Assembly: GCF_003058055.1 (NCBI RefSeq)
Contig: NZ_QBTZ01000001.1
Coordinates: 4,730,001 to 4,794,000 of the forward strand
Reading direction: 5' to 3'
Length of the DNA stretch: 64,000 bases
Origin: Acidovorax sp. 107
GTDB lineage: Bacteria; Pseudomonadota; Gammaproteobacteria; Burkholderiales; Burkholderiaceae_C
In this document: positions 11,204 through 20,123 of the stretch, in pieces
Layout: each line of letters starts with the position of its first letter
How positions within the stretch are numbered: position 1 is the first letter of the stretch
The notes under the pieces: model-generated
The model's database searches: none
What the model was told of the DNA's origin: nothing
Seen by the model: only the letters and a program-made list of their open reading frames with translations
Program-made: the position numbers and the translations under genes

Positions 11204-11361
11204 GTGGACTGCGAGCCATTGGTCAAGGGCTACAGGGTTTGTGGCCTTGCAGCATCCTGGCCACTCCGGCTGGGAAAGGCACCTCCGAGCATGATGACGC
11301 AGCTCGACGTGCGTGATCGCGCCCATCACCGGTTTTCGCCCTCCGGCGTACCATGTCAGCT

Positions 11362-11853
11362 ATGAAGGTTCTGGATCTCCAATGTCAGCATGGCCATGTC
11401 TTTGAAGGCTGGTTTGGTTCTGAAGATGACTTTCAGAGCCAAAAGCAACGCGGATTGGTGCAGTGTCCCTTCTGCGCCGATGACCAGATCGACAAGCGCC
11501 TCAGTGCACCGCGTTTGAACCTTGGTGCGCGCGAGCCCGCTGCGTTGACAGCCTCCTCCCATTCCTCTTCTGTCACGCGCCCTCGCACCACCCCCAGCGC
11601 GCCGGTCGAGGCATCGATGCTTCCCCCTGCGCTGCAGGCCGCATGGCTGGAGCTGGCCCGAAAGGTGGTAGCGGGTACGGAGGATGTGGGCTCCCGCTTT
11701 GCCGACGAGGCCCGGCGCATGCACCATGGCGAGGTGCAGGAGCGGGCCATTCGTGGGCAGGCCACGGCGCACGAGGCGTTGCAGCTGCTGGACGAGGGCA
11801 TCGCCGTCATGCCCTTGCCACTGCCTGCCGCAGCCAAGGAGACGCTGCAGTAA
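11362..11853 (+). CDS. DUF1178 family protein
   Basis: About 163 residues. The N-terminus reads MKVLDLQCQHGHVFEGWFGS and continues to a CPFC motif, giving a Cys/His arrangement (QCxHGH...CPFC) that resembles a zinc-ribbon of the DUF1178 family. The middle is a low-complexity Ser/Thr/Pro/Ala linker and the C-terminal half is helical. An in-frame ATG nine bases upstream (11353) is possible, but the family normally starts at the MKVLDL-type methionine, so I chose 11362. Function unknown. It commonly trails the nuo operon in this bacterial group. Confidence 0.8.
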   Translation: MKVLDLQCQHGHVFEGWFGSEDDFQSQKQRGLVQCPFCADDQIDKRLSAPRLNLGAREPAALTASSHSSSVTRPRTTPSAPVEASMLPPALQAAWLELARKVVAGTEDVGSRFADEARRMHHGEVQERAIRGQATAHEALQLLDEGIAVMPLPLPAAAKETLQ

Positions 11854-11915
11854 CTGGCGTTGTCACCCGCGGCTATCCAGGTGCTTGTGGTGAGGCTACC
11901 GGCTCCCGATGGGAG

Positions 11916-13766
11916 TCACGCCGTGAACTGCAGAGCAGCCAGACGCGCATACACCCCACCTTGTGCCAGCAAGGTGCTGTGAGTGCCTTGCTCCACGATC
12001 CGCCCATGGTCCAGCACCACGATGCGGTCTGCATTCTGCACGGTGGCCAGCCGATGCGCGATCACCAGCGTGGTCCGTCGCCCGGTGTGGCGTTGCATCG
12101 CGGTGTCCAGAGCTGCCTGCACCATGCGCTCGCTTTCTGCATCCAGGGCGCTGGTTGCCTCGTCAAGCAACAACAGGGGCGGGTCCTTGAGCATCGCACG
12201 AGCGATGGCAATGCGTTGGCGCTGCCCGCCCGATAGGCGGACACCCCGTTCTCCCAGAAAGGTGTGGTAGCCCTCGGGCAGGGCCATGATGAAGTCATGT
12301 GCGAAGGCGGCGCGGGTCGCTGCCATGACATCCTCGTCGGACGCGTCTGGGCGCCCATAGCGGATGTTGTCCATGGCAGAGGCGGAGAAGATCACTGCGT
12401 CCTGGGGAACGGTGCCCGTATGTGCGCGCAGCGTGTCGAGCGCAATGTCTCGGATGTCCACGCCATTGAGCAGGATGCGTCCTGGCCTCGGGCGGTGCGC
12501 TACGGCGGCACTGGCGCCTCCCGTCGCATGCTCGTCCACGTCATAAAACCGCTGCAGCAACTGGAACACCGTGGTTTTGCCTGCACCGCTGGAGCCGACG
12601 AGTGCCACGGTCTCACCGGGAGACAGGTGCAGCGAGAAGTCTTGCAGCGCAGGCTGATCCTGGCGCGACGGATAGTGGAACCAGACGTTGTCAAATCGCA
12701 CCTCCAGACCCTGCCCGGACGTCGGGAGCTGTTGGGGCGACGCAGGGTTCGCCACGGGCGAGCGGCTGGACAGCAGTTCCATCAACCGCTCGGTGGCACC
12801 GGCGGCTCGCAGCAGGTCTCCATACACCTCACCCAGCACCGCCACTGCACTCGCCAGCAGGATGACGTACACCACGGTCTGACCCAGGTGGCCAGCGCTC
12901 ATCTGTCCGGCCAGCACGGCTTCCGTGCCCCGGTACAGCCCCCACAACAGCAGGGCCGCGTTGGCGATGATGATGAAGGCCACGAGCAAGGCGCGCGCCT
13001 TGGTGCGTTTGACGGCGGTGTAGAAGGCGTCCTCCGTTGCCCGCGCAAACCGCGCGGCCTCGCGCGGCTCGGCGGTGTAGCTTTGCACCACGGGAATGGC
13101 GTTGAGCACCTCTGCGGCGATGGCGCTCGAGTCCGCTACCCGGTCCTGGCTGTCCCGTGACAGCCGGCGAACCCTTCGGCCTATCCACATCGTGGGTAGC
13201 ACCACCAACACGACTGCCAGCAGCACCACGGCCATGACGTAGGGATTGGTCCACACCAGCATGGCGAGGGCCCCCAGGCCCAGCACAGCGTTGCGGAGTC
13301 CCATGGACAGCGAAGAACCGACCACCGTCTGCACCAGCGTCGTGTCGGAAGTCAGGCGCGACAGCACCTCTCCGGTCTGTGTGGTTTCAAAGAACTCTGG
13401 ACTCTGCTGCAGCACATGGCCATACACGGCGTTGCGCAAGTCGGCGGTGACGCGCTCACCCAGCCAGCTCACCATGTAAAAGCGTGCCGCAGAAAAACCA
13501 CCCAAGGCAATGGCCACGGCAAACAGCTCTTCAAAGTGCCCGCGAAGTGCCATGGCCTGCGCGCCCCGGTCGCCGGTGGCACTGACCAGGCCTCCATCAA
13601 TGAGATTGCGCAATGCCATGGGAAACGCCAGTGTGGCCAACGCGGCCAGCACCAGGAACACCAGCGACAGTGCAATGCGGGCCCTGTAGGGACGCAGAAA
13701 GGGCAGCAGACCCGTGAGTGAGCGGGGCGCACCCCGGGCGGGTGTGGAAGAGGGGAGGGATGCCAT
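11916..13766 (-). CDS. ABC exporter, fused permease-ATPase (MsbA/multidrug type)
   Basis: About 616 residues: an N-terminal six-helix ABC exporter transmembrane domain followed by a nucleotide-binding domain. Walker A is GSSGAGKTT (near 12575-12600), the signature and Walker B run as LSGGQRQRIAIARAML...LLLLDEATSALD, and the H-loop is LVIAHRLATVQNAD. Such proteins work as homodimers exporting lipids or hydrophobic compounds; the substrate cannot be read from the sequence. The frame stays open for another 64 codons upstream, but that part has no membrane or family character. I therefore took the ATG at 13766, which gives MASLPSSTPARG before the first helix. The gene stands alone on the minus strand, divergent from the liv cluster. 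Confidence 0.9.
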   Translation of the reverse strand: MASLPSSTPARGAPRSLTGLLPFLRPYRARIALSLVFLVLAALATLAFPMALRNLIDGGLVSATGDRGAQAMALRGHFEELFAVAIALGGFSAARFYMVSWLGERVTADLRNAVYGHVLQQSPEFFETTQTGEVLSRLTSDTTLVQTVVGSSLSMGLRNAVLGLGALAMLVWTNPYVMAVVLLAVVLVVLPTMWIGRRVRRLSRDSQDRVADSSAIAAEVLNAIPVVQSYTAEPREAARFARATEDAFYTAVKRTKARALLVAFIIIANAALLLWGLYRGTEAVLAGQMSAGHLGQTVVYVILLASAVAVLGEVYGDLLRAAGATERLMELLSSRSPVANPASPQQLPTSGQGLEVRFDNVWFHYPSRQDQPALQDFSLHLSPGETVALVGSSGAGKTTVFQLLQRFYDVDEHATGGASAAVAHRPRPGRILLNGVDIRDIALDTLRAHTGTVPQDAVIFSASAMDNIRYGRPDASDEDVMAATRAAFAHDFIMALPEGYHTFLGERGVRLSGGQRQRIAIARAMLKDPPLLLLDEATSALDAESERMVQAALDTAMQRHTGRRTTLVIAHRLATVQNADRIVVLDHGRIVEQGTHSTLLAQGGVYARLAALQFTA

Positions 13767-14139
13767 CTTGGCAGTGTAGGGCGCGGTGAGGGAGGCCGGG
13801 TGAACGGGCGCGAAGGCCCCAGGTTCGAGGTGACTGCGCCCGCCGCGCAAGGCGACGGATGTCAGCAAAAAGTCAGTGATGAGCGCGAGGCCGCGCGACC
13901 TTCGTGTGCCGGTCTTCGAGCTTGGAAAGGCGTCAGATCGAGCGCTGGCGCGCAGCACATGCCCGCGCCATTGCCTCGCAGTGGATGCTCAGGGCGGGTA
14001 CGTAGGCATTTATACATAGGCATTAGTCCCAGTATCTACGGCAGGGTTGGGGGACATACGATGCGTTGCGATCCAAACTACCTGGAGACCTTGTCGCAAG
14101 GCTCCTCTTTTCAGCACCCAACGGAGCGGCCAAGGCGCA
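13767..14139. promoter_or_regulatory. 373-base divergent intergenic region between ABC exporter and liv operon, with repeat/palindrome candidate operator
   Basis: No convincing gene is present. It should hold the promoters for the exporter (minus) and for livG (plus). The most structured part is 13999-14040: TACGTAGGCATT, then CATAGGCATT, with TAGGCATT directly repeated at 14003-14010 and 14017-14024 (14-base spacing). The whole stretch is flanked by CGTAG (14001-14005) and its reverse complement CTACG (14036-14040). This resembles a binding site for a dimeric regulator of the LuxR/FixJ response-regulator type, but that assignment is a guess. It is also clearly AT-richer than its surroundings. 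Confidence 0.35.
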
Positions 14140-14910
14140 ATGAGCGACGTCATTCTTGAAACCAACAGCCTGACCAAAGAGTTCAAGGGCTTCACCGCCG
14201 TCAGCGATGTGAACCTGGCCGTTCGCCGGGGCTCCATCCACGCGCTGATCGGCCCCAATGGGGCGGGCAAGACCACGTGCTTCAACCTGCTCACCAAGTT
14301 CCTGGAGCCCACCTCGGGCGTCATCCGCTTCAACGGACATGACATCACTCGGGAGCAGCCCGCGCAGATCGCGCGCCGCGGAGTGATTCGCTCGTTCCAG
14401 ATTTCGGCGGTGTTCCCGCACCTAACACTCATCGAAAACGTGCGCCTGGGTTTGCAGCGCAAGCTGGGCACCTCGTTCCATTTCTGGCGCAGCGAGCGCA
14501 CCCTGCGCCAGCTGGACGACCGCGCCATGCAATTGCTGACCGAGGTGGGTCTGGAAGACTTGGCCGACGAAGTCACCGTGAACCTGCCCTACGGCCGCAA
14601 GCGCGCGCTGGAGATCGCCACCACGCTGTCGATGGAGCCGGAGTTGATGCTGCTGGACGAGCCCACGCAGGGCATGGGCCACGAAGACGTGGACCGCGTC
14701 ACACAGCTCATCAAGAAAGTGTCGGCGGGCCGCACCATCCTGATGGTGGAGCACAACATGAAGGTGGTTTCCACCATCGCCGACCGCATCACGGTGCTGC
14801 AGCGCGGCGCTGTGCTGGCCGAAGGGCCCTACGCAGAAGTGTCCAACAACCCCCAAGTCATGGAAGCCTACATGGGCACGACCGACGGCCAACTGCAGGG
14901 AGCGCACTGA
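14140..14910 (+). CDS. livG: Branched-chain amino acid/amide ABC transporter ATP-binding protein (LivG type)
   Basis: 256-residue cytoplasmic ATPase of a HAAT-type importer. Walker A GPNGAGKTT, the LivG-style signature LPYGRKRALEIATTL, Walker B LMLLDEPTQGMG and the switch histidine in ILMVEHNMKVV are all intact. An open extension reaches back to 14047, but the family begins near MSDVILETNSLTKEFKG, so the ATG at 14140 was chosen; GGAG lies a little far upstream. The stop TGA shares its last base with the livF ATG (14910). The substrate is not determined by the sequence; branched-chain amino acids, amides or related acids are possible. Confidence 0.92.
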   Translation: MSDVILETNSLTKEFKGFTAVSDVNLAVRRGSIHALIGPNGAGKTTCFNLLTKFLEPTSGVIRFNGHDITREQPAQIARRGVIRSFQISAVFPHLTLIENVRLGLQRKLGTSFHFWRSERTLRQLDDRAMQLLTEVGLEDLADEVTVNLPYGRKRALEIATTLSMEPELMLLDEPTQGMGHEDVDRVTQLIKKVSAGRTILMVEHNMKVVSTIADRITVLQRGAVLAEGPYAEVSNNPQVMEAYMGTTDGQLQGAH

Positions 14911-15623
14911 TGGCTGGCGTTCCCGCACTCGAAATCAAGAACCTCGAAGCCTGGTATGGCGAGTCGCATGTGCTGCACGGCGTGGACATCGTGGTCCAGC
15001 CGGGCGAAGTGGTCACACTGCTGGGTCGCAACGGCGCGGGCCGCACCACCACCATGCGCGCCATCATGGGCCTGACCGGTGCCCGCAAGGGCTCGGTCAA
15101 GATCAATGGCGTGGAAACCGTGAACATGCCCACGCACCGCATCGCGCACCTGGGCGTGGGCTACTGCCCCGAAGAGCGTGGTATTTTTTCCAGCCTCTCT
15201 TGCGAAGAAAACCTGCTGCTGCCGCCCGCCCTCAAGACGGGCACGCCGGGCATGTCGGTGCAGGAGATCTACGCCATGTTCCCCAACCTGGCCGAGCGCA
15301 AGAACAGCCAGGGCACGCGCCTCTCGGGGGGCGAGCAGCAGATGCTGGCCGTGGCCCGCATCCTGCGCACAGGGGCCAATCTGCTGCTGCTGGATGAAAT
15401 CTCCGAGGGCCTGGCGCCCGTCATCGTGCAGGCCCTGGCCCGCATGATCACCATGCTGCGCCAAAAGGGCTACACCGTGGTCATGGTCGAGCAGAACTTC
15501 CGCTTTGCCGCACCGCTGGCTGACCGCTTTTATGTGATGGAGCACGGCCGCATCGTCGAGAAGTTCGGCGCCGCCGAACTCGAGGCGAAGATGCCTGTGC
15601 TCAACGAACTGCTGGGCGTCTGA
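14910..15623 (+). CDS. livF: Branched-chain amino acid/amide ABC transporter ATP-binding protein (LivF type)
   Basis: 237-residue partner ATPase. The Walker A loop reads GRNGAGRTT: the near-invariant lysine is arginine (R45, codon CGC at 15042-15044). The other ATPase elements look normal: signature LSGGEQQMLAVARIL, Walker B LLLLDEISEGLAP and VVMVEQNFRFA, where glutamine takes the place of the switch histidine, as is usual in LivF proteins. So this subunit may hydrolyse ATP poorly and rely on LivG, or arginine may be tolerated. Translationally coupled to livG (TGATG). Confidence 0.92.
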   Translation: MAGVPALEIKNLEAWYGESHVLHGVDIVVQPGEVVTLLGRNGAGRTTTMRAIMGLTGARKGSVKINGVETVNMPTHRIAHLGVGYCPEERGIFSSLSCEENLLLPPALKTGTPGMSVQEIYAMFPNLAERKNSQGTRLSGGEQQMLAVARILRTGANLLLLDEISEGLAPVIVQALARMITMLRQKGYTVVMVEQNFRFAAPLADRFYVMEHGRIVEKFGAAELEAKMPVLNELLGV

Positions 15624-15682
15624 GCCACGTCCACACCTTTTCCCCACCGTTTTCTTCCACCACACCAACAGGAGACAAATTC

Positions 15683-16879
15683 ATGAAGAAACAACTCAAA
15701 GTGCTGGCACTGATGCTGGGCGTTGCAGGTCTGGCCACCTCGGCCGCGCACGCGCAGGACAAGGTCAAGATCGGTTTCATCACCGACATGTCCAGCCTGT
15801 ACGCGGACGTGGAAGGCAAAAACGGCGCAGTGGCCATTCAGATGGCCATTGACGACTTCGGCGGCAAGGTGCTGGGCATGCCCATCGAACTGATGAGCGC
15901 CGACCACCAGAACAAGGCCGACATCGCAGCCTCCAAGGCCCGCGAATGGATCGACACCCAAGGCCTCACCATGGTGTTTGGTGGCACCAATTCGGGCACC
16001 GCACTGGCCATCGCCAAGGTGGCAGCCGAGAAGAAGCGCGTCTACATCAACAATGGTGCTGCCAGCTCCGCGCTGACCAACGAACAGTGCTCTCCCTATA
16101 CCGTGCACTATGCCTACGACACCGTGGCACTGGCCAAGGGAACGGGCTCGGCCATTGTGGATGGCGGCGGCAAGAGCTGGTACTTCCTGACGGCAGACTA
16201 CGCCTTCGGCCATGCGCTCGAGGCCGACACCACCTCAGTGGTTAAGGCCAAGGGCGGCAATGTGGTGGGTGCAGTTCGCCACCCATTGAACGCGTCCGAC
16301 TTCTCGTCCTTCCTGCTGCAGGCGCAGAACTCCAAGGCGCAGATCCTGGGTCTGGCCAATGCAGGTGGTGACACCATCAACTCCATTAAGGCCGCCAAAG
16401 AGTTCGGCATTGGCAAGAGCATGAAGCTCGCTGGCCTGCTGATCTTCATCTCCGACGTGCACAGCCTGGGCCTGCGCAACACCGAAGGCCTGCAGTTCAC
16501 CACCAGCTGGTACTGGGACCTGAACGAAGACACCCGCAAGTTCTCGGCCCGCTTCTTCGAGAAGACCAAGCGCATGCCCGGTGAAATTCAAGCGGCAGAC
16601 TACTCGGCCACCATGAACTACCTCAAGGCCGTGGAAGCAGCCAAGACAGTGGATGCCGACAAGGTCATGGAAACCTGGCGCAAGATGAAGATGAACGACT
16701 TCTTTGCTTCGGGTCAGATTCGTCCGGACGGCCGTTATGTGCACGACATGTACCTGATGGAAGTGAAGAAGCCCGCCGAGTCCACCAAGCCCTGGGACTA
16801 CTACAAGCTGATCAAGAAGCTGCCTGGTGACTCGGTGTTCACCACCAAAGCCGAGAGCAAGTGCCCGCTCTGGAAGTAA
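15683..16879 (+). CDS. ABC transporter periplasmic substrate-binding protein (LivK-like, type 1 fold)
   Basis: 398 residues with a clear Sec signal peptide (MKKQLKVLALMLGVAGLATS, cleavage after AHA). The mature protein starts DKVKIGFITDMSSLYADVEG, the ligand-pocket beginning typical of the HAAT family. Later motifs include VFGGTNSGTALAIAKVA and the hinge strand near TADYAFGHALEADT. AGGAGA precedes the ATG. It lies between the two ATPase genes and the two permease genes and so provides the specificity of this importer. Ligand unknown: amino acids, amides, aromatic acids or other small organic acids are all found in this family. Confidence 0.9.
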   Translation: MKKQLKVLALMLGVAGLATSAAHAQDKVKIGFITDMSSLYADVEGKNGAVAIQMAIDDFGGKVLGMPIELMSADHQNKADIAASKAREWIDTQGLTMVFGGTNSGTALAIAKVAAEKKRVYINNGAASSALTNEQCSPYTVHYAYDTVALAKGTGSAIVDGGGKSWYFLTADYAFGHALEADTTSVVKAKGGNVVGAVRHPLNASDFSSFLLQAQNSKAQILGLANAGGDTINSIKAAKEFGIGKSMKLAGLLIFISDVHSLGLRNTEGLQFTTSWYWDLNEDTRKFSARFFEKTKRMPGEIQAADYSATMNYLKAVEAAKTVDADKVMETWRKMKMNDFFASGQIRPDGRYVHDMYLMEVKKPAESTKPWDYYKLIKKLPGDSVFTTKAESKCPLWK

Positions 16880-16977
16880 ACCCCTGAGAGGGCTCACGCC
16901 GGCCTGGCTGTCCCTGCGGGGCGCCGGGCCCGGTGTGGTCCTCTGACCTGAACTCTCTCCACCTGCCGCTGCCTCCC

Positions 16978-17862
16978 ATGGAAATCTTTGGTGTCTCATT
17001 GCCTGGTTTGTTGAGCCAGCTCCTTCTGGGGCTGGTCAATGGATCGTTTTACGCAATCCTCAGCTTGGGGCTGGCTGTGATCTTTGGCCTGCTCAACGTC
17101 ATCAACTTCGCGCATGGTGCGCTGTTCATGACCGGGGCGTTGTTGACATGGATGGCCATGAACTACTTCGGCATCAACTACTGGTTGATGCTGGTGCTGG
17201 CACCGCTGGTGGTGGGCCTGTTCGGGGTGCTGATAGAGCGCCTGTTGCTGCGCTGGATCTACAAGCTCGACCATCTGTACGGGCTGCTGCTCACGCTGGG
17301 CCTCACGCTGCTGATCGAAGGCGTGTTCCGCTCCATCTACGGCGTCTCAGGCCTGGGCTACGACACGCCTGAACTGCTGGAAGGTGCTACCAGCCTGGGC
17401 TTCATGATCATGCCCAATTACCGCGCCTGGGTCGTGGTGGCTTCGGTGGTGGTGTGCCTTGCCACCTGGTATGTGATCGAAAAAACCAAGCTCGGTGCCT
17501 ACCTGCGCGCCGGCACTGAAAACCCGCGTCTGGTCGAGGCCTTCGGCATCAACGTGCCGGTGATGGTGACACTGACCTACGCCTTTGGCGCAGCGCTGGC
17601 CGCCTTTGCCGGGGTGTTGGCCGCCCCGGTGTACCAGGTTACGCCGCTCATGGGCCAGAACCTCATCATCGTGGTGTTTGCCGTGGTGGTGATCGGTGGC
17701 ATGGGCTCCATCATGGGCTCCATCCTCACCGGGCTGGGCCTGGGGATCATCGAAGGTTTCACCAAGGTGTTCTACCCCGAAGCGTCTTCCACCGTGGTGT
17801 TTGTCATCATGGTCATCGTTCTTCTCATTCGCCCCGCCGGCCTGTTCGGCAAAGAAAAATAA
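16978..17862 (+). CDS. livH: Branched-chain amino acid/amide ABC transporter permease (LivH type)
   Basis: 294-residue inner-membrane permease with about eight hydrophobic helices. Family signatures: LGLVNGSFYAILSLGLAVIF and GLLNVINFAHGALFMTGAL at the N-terminus, and the EAA-like loop GTENPRLVEAFGINVPVMV near residues 180-200. The frame is open back to 16933, but the extra 15 residues are not family-like, so the ATG at 16978 (MEIFGVSLPG) is preferred. It lies 98 bases after the binding-protein gene and 12 bases before livM. Confidence 0.92.
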   Translation: MEIFGVSLPGLLSQLLLGLVNGSFYAILSLGLAVIFGLLNVINFAHGALFMTGALLTWMAMNYFGINYWLMLVLAPLVVGLFGVLIERLLLRWIYKLDHLYGLLLTLGLTLLIEGVFRSIYGVSGLGYDTPELLEGATSLGFMIMPNYRAWVVVASVVVCLATWYVIEKTKLGAYLRAGTENPRLVEAFGINVPVMVTLTYAFGAALAAFAGVLAAPVYQVTPLMGQNLIIVVFAVVVIGGMGSIMGSILTGLGLGIIEGFTKVFYPEASSTVVFVIMVIVLLIRPAGLFGKEK

Positions 17863-17874
17863 GGGGCTGCCAGC

Positions 17875-18876
17875 ATGAATCCCAAGAACACTGCCACCAT
17901 TGGTTACGGCCTGCTGTTGCTGGCCCTCATTGCCGCACCGTTTCTCGGCGCCTACCCGGTCTTTGTGATGAAGCTCATGTGCTTTGCACTGTTTGCTTCA
18001 GCGTTCAATCTGCTGCTCGGTTACACCGGCCTGCTGTCTTTCGGCCACGCGGCCTTCCTCGGTGGCGCTGCCTACGTGGCTGGCCACGCCATCAAGGTGT
18101 GGGGCCTGACGCCTGAAGTGGGCCTGCTGCTGGGCACCGCCGGGGGGGCGCTGCTGGGCTTGCTGTTTGGCTGGCTGGCCATTCGTCGCCAGGGCATCTA
18201 CTTCTCCATGATCACACTGGCGCTGGCGCAGATGCTGTTCTTTGCCTGCCTGCAAGCTCCCTTCACGGGCGGTGAAGACGGCCTGCAGGGCGTGCCGCGC
18301 GGCAAGCTGTTTGGCGTGATTGATCTCCAAAGCGACCTGGTGATGTACTACGTGGCGCTGGTCATCGTGGTCGCAGCCTTCCTGCTGATCGTGCGCACCA
18401 TCCATTCGCCTTTTGGCCAGGTGCTCAAGGGCATCAAGGAGAACGAGCCCCGCGCCATCTCGCTGGGCTACGACACACACCGCTTCAAGCTGCTGGCATT
18501 TGTGCTGTCGGCCGCGCTGGCTGGCCTTGCTGGCTCTCTCAAGACCCTGGTACTGGGCTTTGCCACGCTGTCCGACGTGCACTGGACGGCGTCGGGCCAG
18601 GTCATCTTGATGACGCTGGTGGGGGGGCTGGGCACGTTGTCGGGTCCGCTTATCGGCTCGGCCGTGGTGGTGCTGCTGGAGAACAAGATTGGCGAATTCG
18701 GCAACCTGCTGGCCGCACTGACCAGCGTCGAATGGTTCAAGACCTTGGGCGAGTCCGTCACCATGGTCACTGGCCTGATCTTCGTCGTCTGCGTGCTGGC
18801 CTTCCGCCGCGGCATCATGGGCGAGATCATCGCCTGGCTGGCACAACGCCGCGCAGGGAACTCCGCCAAGCATTGA
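17875..18876 (+). CDS. livM: Branched-chain amino acid/amide ABC transporter permease (LivM type)
   Basis: 333-residue second permease. Family signatures include FNLLLGYTGLLSFGHAAFLG, RRQGIYFSMITLALAQMLFF and the ATPase-contact loop KGIKENEPRAISLGYDTHR. It ends the liv cluster; a short hairpin follows at 18886-18911. With livG, livF, the binding protein and livH it makes a complete five-component importer. Confidence 0.92.
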   Translation: MNPKNTATIGYGLLLLALIAAPFLGAYPVFVMKLMCFALFASAFNLLLGYTGLLSFGHAAFLGGAAYVAGHAIKVWGLTPEVGLLLGTAGGALLGLLFGWLAIRRQGIYFSMITLALAQMLFFACLQAPFTGGEDGLQGVPRGKLFGVIDLQSDLVMYYVALVIVVAAFLLIVRTIHSPFGQVLKGIKENEPRAISLGYDTHRFKLLAFVLSAALAGLAGSLKTLVLGFATLSDVHWTASGQVILMTLVGGLGTLSGPLIGSAVVVLLENKIGEFGNLLAALTSVEWFKTLGESVTMVTGLIFVVCVLAFRRGIMGEIIAWLAQRRAGNSAKH

Positions 18877-18885
18877 GGATGTGAC

Positions 18886-18911
18886 ACCGCCCGATCTGGC
18901 GGTATCTTTCT
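18886..18911 (+). terminator. Possible intrinsic terminator after livM
   Basis: ACCGCC (18886-18891), loop CGATCT, GGCGGT (18898-18903), then ATCTTTCT. The six-pair GC-rich stem with a short, interrupted T-rich tail is placed ten bases after the livM stop. Only moderately convincing. Confidence 0.45.
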
Positions 18912-18932
18912 GACACCAAGCCGCTGCAGCCT

Positions 18933-20123
18933 TTAGATGCGCAGCGGCTTTGCATATCCGGTCATCTCCAGGTACCCCCTGCCTACGGGTTGGCCTTTGG
19001 CACCCATCAGGTCCGACAGCCCTTCCCAATAGATCGCACCTGTCGATCCGCTGCTGTCCAGCTCCTGGTTGTCCAGTAGCGCGTTCACTGCAAAGGTGCC
19101 TGCGGGCGTTTGCACCTGCCATTGCACCGGGTAGCGCGCGCCACTGCGCGGGCTGGTCCACCACCGCAAGGGCGTGAACGCCACAGATTGCGCCCCAAAC
19201 ACCTGCGCCGGCTGCCCGGGCGCCCGCCACGACCCCCCCGCCCATAACGCAGTACCATCAGCCCGCCGCAGTCGGAAGGCGGTCAGCGCGCTGCCGTCGT
19301 GCAGGTTCATGCCGATCCAGTCCCACCCTTGGGCCTCGGGGTGCAGCAGTGCCTCGCTCCACTCGTGGTCCATCCAGGCGCGGCCCGTGTCGGGCGTCAC
19401 CGCCATGCGTTTATTGCCCACCTGCAAGGTTCCGCTGACGGCGAGCTGGGGCTGGCTGTAGTAGTAGCTGGCCTGCTCGGCGTCCGGCCCCTTGCGGGAC
19501 AGCCCTTGTTGCCCCTGCAGCAGTGCGGGCTGTGTGCTGTCAAACACCAGGTCCAGCCCAAATTCGCTGCCCACGATGTGGGTGGTGTAGCGGCTGGCTG
19601 CAAAGTCTGGCTTGCCGCGTGCGGTGTTGCTGCGCTCCAGCGTCCAGTCCTGCAGGCGGATGCGGGTGTCGGCCTCACTGGCTTGCGCCACCCCAAAACC
19701 GGCACGCGCAATCCGCTGGTCATGCACCAGCCGCTGGCCGCGCACATCGGTGATGGCGGCGTGTGCAAACAGCAGGTGTTTGGCCGCAAAGGCCGACTGC
19801 AGCTGCTGTGTGCCATCTACCCGAGAGCGGAAGAACGTGATCTGAAAACCCCAGGGTTGCCCCTGCGCCTGCACATGACCGGTGATGTACCACCACTCGG
19901 TGCGCAGCTCCGGGTGGCTGCCGTGATCGCGTGGAAAGACCAGCGTACGTGCCGGCAAGGCATGCGCGGCAGGGGGCAACCACCCTGCAGCCCCCACGGC
20001 CGCCAGGCCCCAGGGCATCTGCTGTGCCAGCCACTGCCGGCGCGTGACCATGGGGCCGGGGACGAGCGGCAAAGAACCTAAGGGCAACGGAGAAGAGGGC
20101 ATGGTGCGGTGCGTGGCTGGCAT
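18933..20123 (-). CDS. Tat-exported lipocalin-like protein (CrtC/AttH family)
   Basis: About 396 residues. A twin-arginine signal is visible (VTRRQWLAQQ followed by a hydrophobic stretch and PPAAHA), so the protein is probably exported folded. The mature part begins RTLVFPRDHGSHPELRTEWWYITGH, the hallmark of the tandem-lipocalin family that includes carotenoid 1,2-hydratase and AttH. Further conserved pieces are YYYSQPQLAVSGTL, MDHEWSEALLHPEAQGWDWIG and YWEGLSDLMG. It is probably a hydrophobic-ligand binding protein linked to an ABC permease. No other carotenoid gene is nearby, so a hydratase role is unlikely. The ATG at 20123 overlaps the upstream stop (ATGA). A later start at 20102 is possible. 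Confidence 0.82.
   Translation of the reverse strand: MPATHRTMPSSPLPLGSLPLVPGPMVTRRQWLAQQMPWGLAAVGAAGWLPPAAHALPARTLVFPRDHGSHPELRTEWWYITGHVQAQGQPWGFQITFFRSRVDGTQQLQSAFAAKHLLFAHAAITDVRGQRLVHDQRIARAGFGVAQASEADTRIRLQDWTLERSNTARGKPDFAASRYTTHIVGSEFGLDLVFDSTQPALLQGQQGLSRKGPDAEQASYYYSQPQLAVSGTLQVGNKRMAVTPDTGRAWMDHEWSEALLHPEAQGWDWIGMNLHDGSALTAFRLRRADGTALWAGGSWRAPGQPAQVFGAQSVAFTPLRWWTSPRSGARYPVQWQVQTPAGTFAVNALLDNQELDSSGSTGAIYWEGLSDLMGAKGQPVGRGYLEMTGYAKPLRI

Noticed and set aside
11204..11361. Possible remnant gene between DUF2818 and DUF1178 genes (a NUDIX gene often lies here in related bacteria, from memory)
   Set aside because: I see no NUDIX box (GX5EX7REUXEEXGU) or its remains in any frame in this 158-base spacer.
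13767..13958. N-terminal 64-codon extension of the ABC exporter
   Set aside because: No hydrophobic or family character. The internal ATG at 13766 gives a normal exporter N-terminus.
18933..20123. Carotenoid 1,2-hydratase annotation for the lipocalin-like protein
   Set aside because: Family similarity is real, but there are no other carotenoid genes in the window, and the association with FtsX-type ABC genes fits an AttH-like role better.
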